This document shows positions 60,686-64,000 of a DNA stretch of 64,000 bases, one piece after another. A program made the translations under genes and the position numbers. The number at the start of each line of letters is the position of its first letter. The stretch's first letter is position 1. The notes under the pieces were generated by a model. That model worked only from the letters and a program-made list of their open reading frames with translations, made no database searches and was not told the origin of the DNA. The stretch comes from Gordonia jacobaea (lineage in GTDB: Bacteria; Actinomycetota; Actinomycetes; Mycobacteriales; Mycobacteriaceae), in NCBI RefSeq assembly GCF_001186365.1, contig NZ_LDTZ01000026.1, forward strand, positions 1-64,000. Reading direction: 5' to 3'.

Positions 60686-63600
60686 GTGAGCAGTTCGATA
60701 TCAGATTTCGGACAAAACACGTGGCTGGTCGACGAAATGTACCAGCAATTCAAAAAAGACCCGAACTCGGTCGACCCGAGTTGGCACGATCTGCTGAAGG
60801 ACTACAAGCCCGGCGACGACGGCTCGTCCAACGGCACCTCAGCTTCATCTGCGGGGGCATCGTCTGCGGCCAAGTCCACAACCGCGGCGACCACCAAGAC
60901 CGCATCGACCACGACAGCGCCCGCGAAGAACACGGCGTCGGGCAACGGGTCGGGTACCGCACACAGCAACGGTGCGTCGAACACTGCAGCCCCGAAGAAG
61001 CCCGCACCGGCGAGCAGCAATGGCAGCGCCTCGTCCAACGGCAAGCCCGCACCTCGACAGGTCACTCTCGACCAGGAGCCGACCCCGCGTCCGGCCACCA
61101 CCAACTCCCACGCCCGTGAATCGACCGCCACCAAGGCCGCGTCGGGTCACAGCGTCGCGAGCCGCGACGGATCGTCGCGATCGCAGAAGGTGCCCGCGTC
61201 GGCCAAGGCCGCGTCGGCAACCGCCGACGCAGCACCCGCCGAGGACACCGAGAAGGTGCTTCGCGGCGCGTCGGCCGCAGTCGCCAAGAACATGACGGCG
61301 TCGCTGCAGATCCCGACCGCGACCTCGGTTCGTGCGATCCCGGCCAAGCTGATGATCGACAACCGCATCGTCGTCAACAATCATCTGGCCCGCACCCGCG
61401 GCGGCAAGATCAGCTTCACCCACATCCTCGGCTACGCGATCGTCCAGGCGATCAAGGCGTTCCCGAACATGAACCGCCACTTCGCCGAGATCGACGGCAA
61501 GCCGAATGTGGTCACCCCTGCGCACACCAACCTCGGACTGGCGATCGACCTCGTCGGCAAGGACGGCAACCGCTCGCTCGTCGTCGCCGCCATCAAGAAC
61601 TGCGAGACCATGGGTTTCGCCGAGTTCTACGCCGCGTACCAGGACATCGTGCGCCGTGCCCGTGACGGCAAGCTCACCGCGGAAGACTTTGCGGGCGTGA
61701 CCATCTCGCTGACCAACCCGGGCACCATCGGCACCGTGCACTCCGTGCCGCGCTTGATGAAGAACCAGGGTGCGATCGTCGGCGCCGGAGCGATGGAGTA
61801 CCCGGCAGAGTTCCAGGGTGCGAGCGACGAGCAGATCGCCGAGCTCGGCGTCGGCAAGCTGATGACGCTGACCTCCACCTACGATCACCGGATCATCCAG
61901 GGCGCCGAATCGGGCGACTTCCTGCGCAAGATCCATGAACTGCTGCTCGACGACGCGTTCTACGACGAGTTGTTCACGGCGTTCCACATCCCCTACGAGC
62001 CGATCCGCTGGCGTCGCGACATCCCTGCGGGAGTCGTCGACAAGAACGCCCGGGTGCTCGAGCTGATCGCGGCCTACCGCAACCGTGGCCATCTGATGGC
62101 CGACACCGATCCGCTCATGATGGACAGCTATGCGCGGACGTCGCATCCGGATCTCGACATCCTGACCTACGGCCTGACGCTGTGGGACCTCGACCGCACC
62201 TTCAAGGTCGGTGGCTTCCACGGCCAGGACACGATGAAGCTGCGCGACGTCCTGTCGATTCTGCGCGATGCGTACTGCCGCCACGTCGGCGTCGAGTACA
62301 CCCACATCCTCGAGCCCGAGCAGCAGCGCTGGGTTCAGGAACGCGTGGAGATCAAGCACGTCAAGCCGCCGGTCGCCGAGCAGAAGTACATCCTCTCCAA
62401 GCTCAACGCCGCCGAGGCATTCGAGACCTTCCTGCAGACGAAATACGTTGGGCAGAAGCGTTTCTCGCTCGAGGGTGCGGAATCTGTCATCCCGATGATG
62501 GATGCCGTGATCGACCAGAGCGCCGAGTACTCGCTCGACGAGGTCGTCATCGGAATGCCGCACCGCGGCCGCCTCAACGTGTTGGCCAACATCGTCGGCA
62601 AGCCCTACTCGAAGATCTTCACCGAGTTCGAGGGCAATCTGAATCCGTCACAGGCCCACGGTTCCGGCGACGTGAAGTACCACCTCGGCGCCGAGGGCAA
62701 GTACTACCAGATGTTCGGCGAGAACGAGATCAACGTCTCGCTCACCGCCAACCCGAGCCACCTCGAGGCCGTCGACCCGGTGTTGGAGGGCCTCGTCCGC
62801 GCGAAGCAGGATCTTCTACCTGAGGAACGCGAGTTCTCCATCCTGCCGCTCATGCTGCACGGCGACGCCGCATTCGCAGGCCAGGGAGTCGTCCCCGAGA
62901 CGCTGAACCTCGCGATGCTTCCGGGTTACCGCACCGGCGGCACCGTGCACATCGTGGTCAACAACCAGGTCGGCTTCACCACGGCGCCGGAGCACTCGCG
63001 GTCGAGCGAGTACTGCACCGACGTCGCGAAGATGATCGGTGCCCCGATCTTCCACGTCAACGGCGACGACCCCGAGGCGTGCGTGTGGGTGGCCAAGCTG
63101 GCCGTCGACTACCGCGAGATCTTCCACAAGGATGTCGTCATCGACCTCGTCTGCTTCCGCCGTCGCGGACACAACGAGGGCGACGACCCGTCGATGACCC
63201 AGCCCGCGATGTACGACGTCATCGACACCAAGCGTGGTGTGCGTAAGTCCTACACCGAGGCTCTGATCGGTCGTGGCGACATCTCGACCAAGGAGGCCGA
63301 GGACGCCCTTCGCGACTACCAGGGTCAGCTCGAACGTGTCTTCAACGAGGTCAAGGAACTCGAGAAGTTCACTCCCGAGCCCAGTGAGTCCGTCGAGGAC
63401 GATCAGCCTCTGCCGCAGAAACTCGTCACCGCCGTCGACAAGACGGTTCTCGAGCGCATCGGCGATGCGTTCTACGACACACCGGACGGCTTCACGCCGC
63501 ACCCGCGTGTCAAGCCGGTGCTCAAGCGTCGTCACGAGATGAGCCGCGACGGCCACGTCGACTGGGCGTTCGCCGAGTTGCTGGCTTTCGGTTCGCTCGT

Positions 63601-64000
63601 GCTCGAGGGACGTACCGTCCGCCTGTCCGGCCAGGATTCGCGACGCGGCACGTTCAGCCAGCGTCACTCGGTCCTCATCGACCGGGAGAACGGCTCCGAG
63701 TACACGCCGCTGAACCACCTCGCACCGCTCGACGGCGACGCCGATTCCGAAGGCCGCTTCATGGTCTACGACTCGCCGCTCTCGGAGTTCGCGGTTGTCG
63801 GTTTCGAGTACGGCTACTCGGTGGGCAACCCCGATGCACTGGTGCTGTGGGAGGCGCAGTTCGGCGACTTCGTCAACGGCGCACAGTCGGTGATCGACGA
63901 GTTCATCAGCTCCGGCGAGGCCAAGTGGGGTCAGCGCTCCGACGTCGTGCTGCTGCTGCCGCACGGCCACGAGGGGCAGGGTCCCGACCACACCTCGGGA
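60686..64000 (+). CDS. kgd: Multifunctional 2-oxoglutarate decarboxylase/dehydrogenase E1-E2 (partial)
   Basis: The first 1105 codons are in the window and the 3' end is cut. It starts SSSISDFGQNTWLVDEMYQQ. An Ala/Ser/Thr-rich linker (about 45-190) is followed by the E2-type acyltransferase domain (TYDHRIIQGAESGDF contains the catalytic His) and the E1 ThDP domain (IGMPHRGRLNVLAN, HGDAAFAGQGVVPE, VVNNQVGFTT, FRRRGHNEGDDP). This is the actinobacterial TCA-cycle enzyme (Kgd/SucA, about 1230 aa) that works with E3 and is inhibited by GarA. GTG 60686 is used, with GAGGCGAG upstream. Confidence 0.96.
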   Translation, partial: MSSSISDFGQNTWLVDEMYQQFKKDPNSVDPSWHDLLKDYKPGDDGSSNGTSASSAGASSAAKSTTAATTKTASTTTAPAKNTASGNGSGTAHSNGASNTAAPKKPAPASSNGSASSNGKPAPRQVTLDQEPTPRPATTNSHARESTATKAASGHSVASRDGSSRSQKVPASAKAASATADAAPAEDTEKVLRGASAAVAKNMTASLQIPTATSVRAIPAKLMIDNRIVVNNHLARTRGGKISFTHILGYAIVQAIKAFPNMNRHFAEIDGKPNVVTPAHTNLGLAIDLVGKDGNRSLVVAAIKNCETMGFAEFYAAYQDIVRRARDGKLTAEDFAGVTISLTNPGTIGTVHSVPRLMKNQGAIVGAGAMEYPAEFQGASDEQIAELGVGKLMTLTSTYDHRIIQGAESGDFLRKIHELLLDDAFYDELFTAFHIPYEPIRWRRDIPAGVVDKNARVLELIAAYRNRGHLMADTDPLMMDSYARTSHPDLDILTYGLTLWDLDRTFKVGGFHGQDTMKLRDVLSILRDAYCRHVGVEYTHILEPEQQRWVQERVEIKHVKPPVAEQKYILSKLNAAEAFETFLQTKYVGQKRFSLEGAESVIPMMDAVIDQSAEYSLDEVVIGMPHRGRLNVLANIVGKPYSKIFTEFEGNLNPSQAHGSGDVKYHLGAEGKYYQMFGENEINVSLTANPSHLEAVDPVLEGLVRAKQDLLPEEREFSILPLMLHGDAAFAGQGVVPETLNLAMLPGYRTGGTVHIVVNNQVGFTTAPEHSRSSEYCTDVAKMIGAPIFHVNGDDPEACVWVAKLAVDYREIFHKDVVIDLVCFRRRGHNEGDDPSMTQPAMYDVIDTKRGVRKSYTEALIGRGDISTKEAEDALRDYQGQLERVFNEVKELEKFTPEPSESVEDDQPLPQKLVTAVDKTVLERIGDAFYDTPDGFTPHPRVKPVLKRRHEMSRDGHVDWAFAELLAFGSLVLEGRTVRLSGQDSRRGTFSQRHSVLIDRENGSEYTPLNHLAPLDGDADSEGRFMVYDSPLSEFAVVGFEYGYSVGNPDALVLWEAQFGDFVNGAQSVIDEFISSGEAKWGQRSDVVLLLPHGHEGQGPDHTSG

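Noticed and set aside
60845..62563. 572-codon minus-strand open frame
   Set aside because: Antisense of kgd.

Overview
This is high-GC actinobacterial DNA, most likely from order Mycobacteriales (Gordonia or a close relative). The support is the actinobacterial b-delta ATP synthase fusion (AtpFH), a MurA with Asp in place of the active-site Cys, the multifunctional 2-oxoglutarate decarboxylase Kgd, a mycofactocin-type NDMA-dependent methanol dehydrogenase, frequent GTG starts, and GTGA/ATGA gene overlaps. The central gene order (kgd ... argS-lysA-hom-thrC-thrB-rho-rpmE-prfA-prmC-sua5-wecA-atp operon-DUF2550-cob(I)alamin adenosyltransferase-murA ... rrn) follows the order I recall from mycobacteria. 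Against that backbone two blocks look like insertions.

Region 1 (1-12751). The left edge is the promoter and leader of an rRNA operon on the minus strand; 16S itself lies off the window. Next to it is a methanol/alcohol-oxidation module: a mycofactocin-type methyltransferase (mftM, plus strand), a GAF-histidine kinase/LuxR-type regulator pair like MnoS/MnoR, a second iron-type alcohol dehydrogenase, a VWA (CoxE-like) protein, a MoxR AAA ATPase with a very histidine-rich tail, and the methanol dehydrogenase gene mdo. An ECF-type cobalt/nickel importer (cbiMNQO) with an ArsR-type metal sensor follows.

Region 2 (12756-28023). Housekeeping: murA, PduO-type adenosyltransferase, DUF2550 protein, the complete F1Fo ATP synthase operon with an AtpI-like gene, wecA, the tRNA t6A enzyme, prmC, prfA and rpmE (with a clear intrinsic terminator).

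Region 3 (28024-37494). The most unusual part. Behind two overlapping DtxR/IdeR-like boxes and a leader with three 24-bp tandem repeats lies a three-gene cluster: a 1806-aa glutamate-synthase-like protein, a CysJ-like diflavin reductase, and a HemS/HmuS-like heme-handling protein. No gltD and no cysI accompany them. I infer an iron-starvation-induced redox system that has its own electron donor and is linked to heme iron. A CGNR zinc-finger regulator follows.

Region 4 (37531-52348). rho (with a long Asn/Gly/Arg-rich insert), the threonine/lysine block, argS, a class II amidotransferase, a cupin, tRNA-Arg(CCG), and sbcCD. A 62-nt near-perfect palindrome lies at the end of sbcC.

Region 5 (52414-64000). 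A PadR-regulated MFS exporter; a coupled set of glutathionyl-hydroquinone-reductase-like protein, EcsC-like protein and a fused two-half ABC exporter; and the 5' 1105 codons of kgd, cut by the window end.

Short tandem duplications of 15-24 bp (2-5 copies) recur at gene starts, gene ends and leaders throughout the window.
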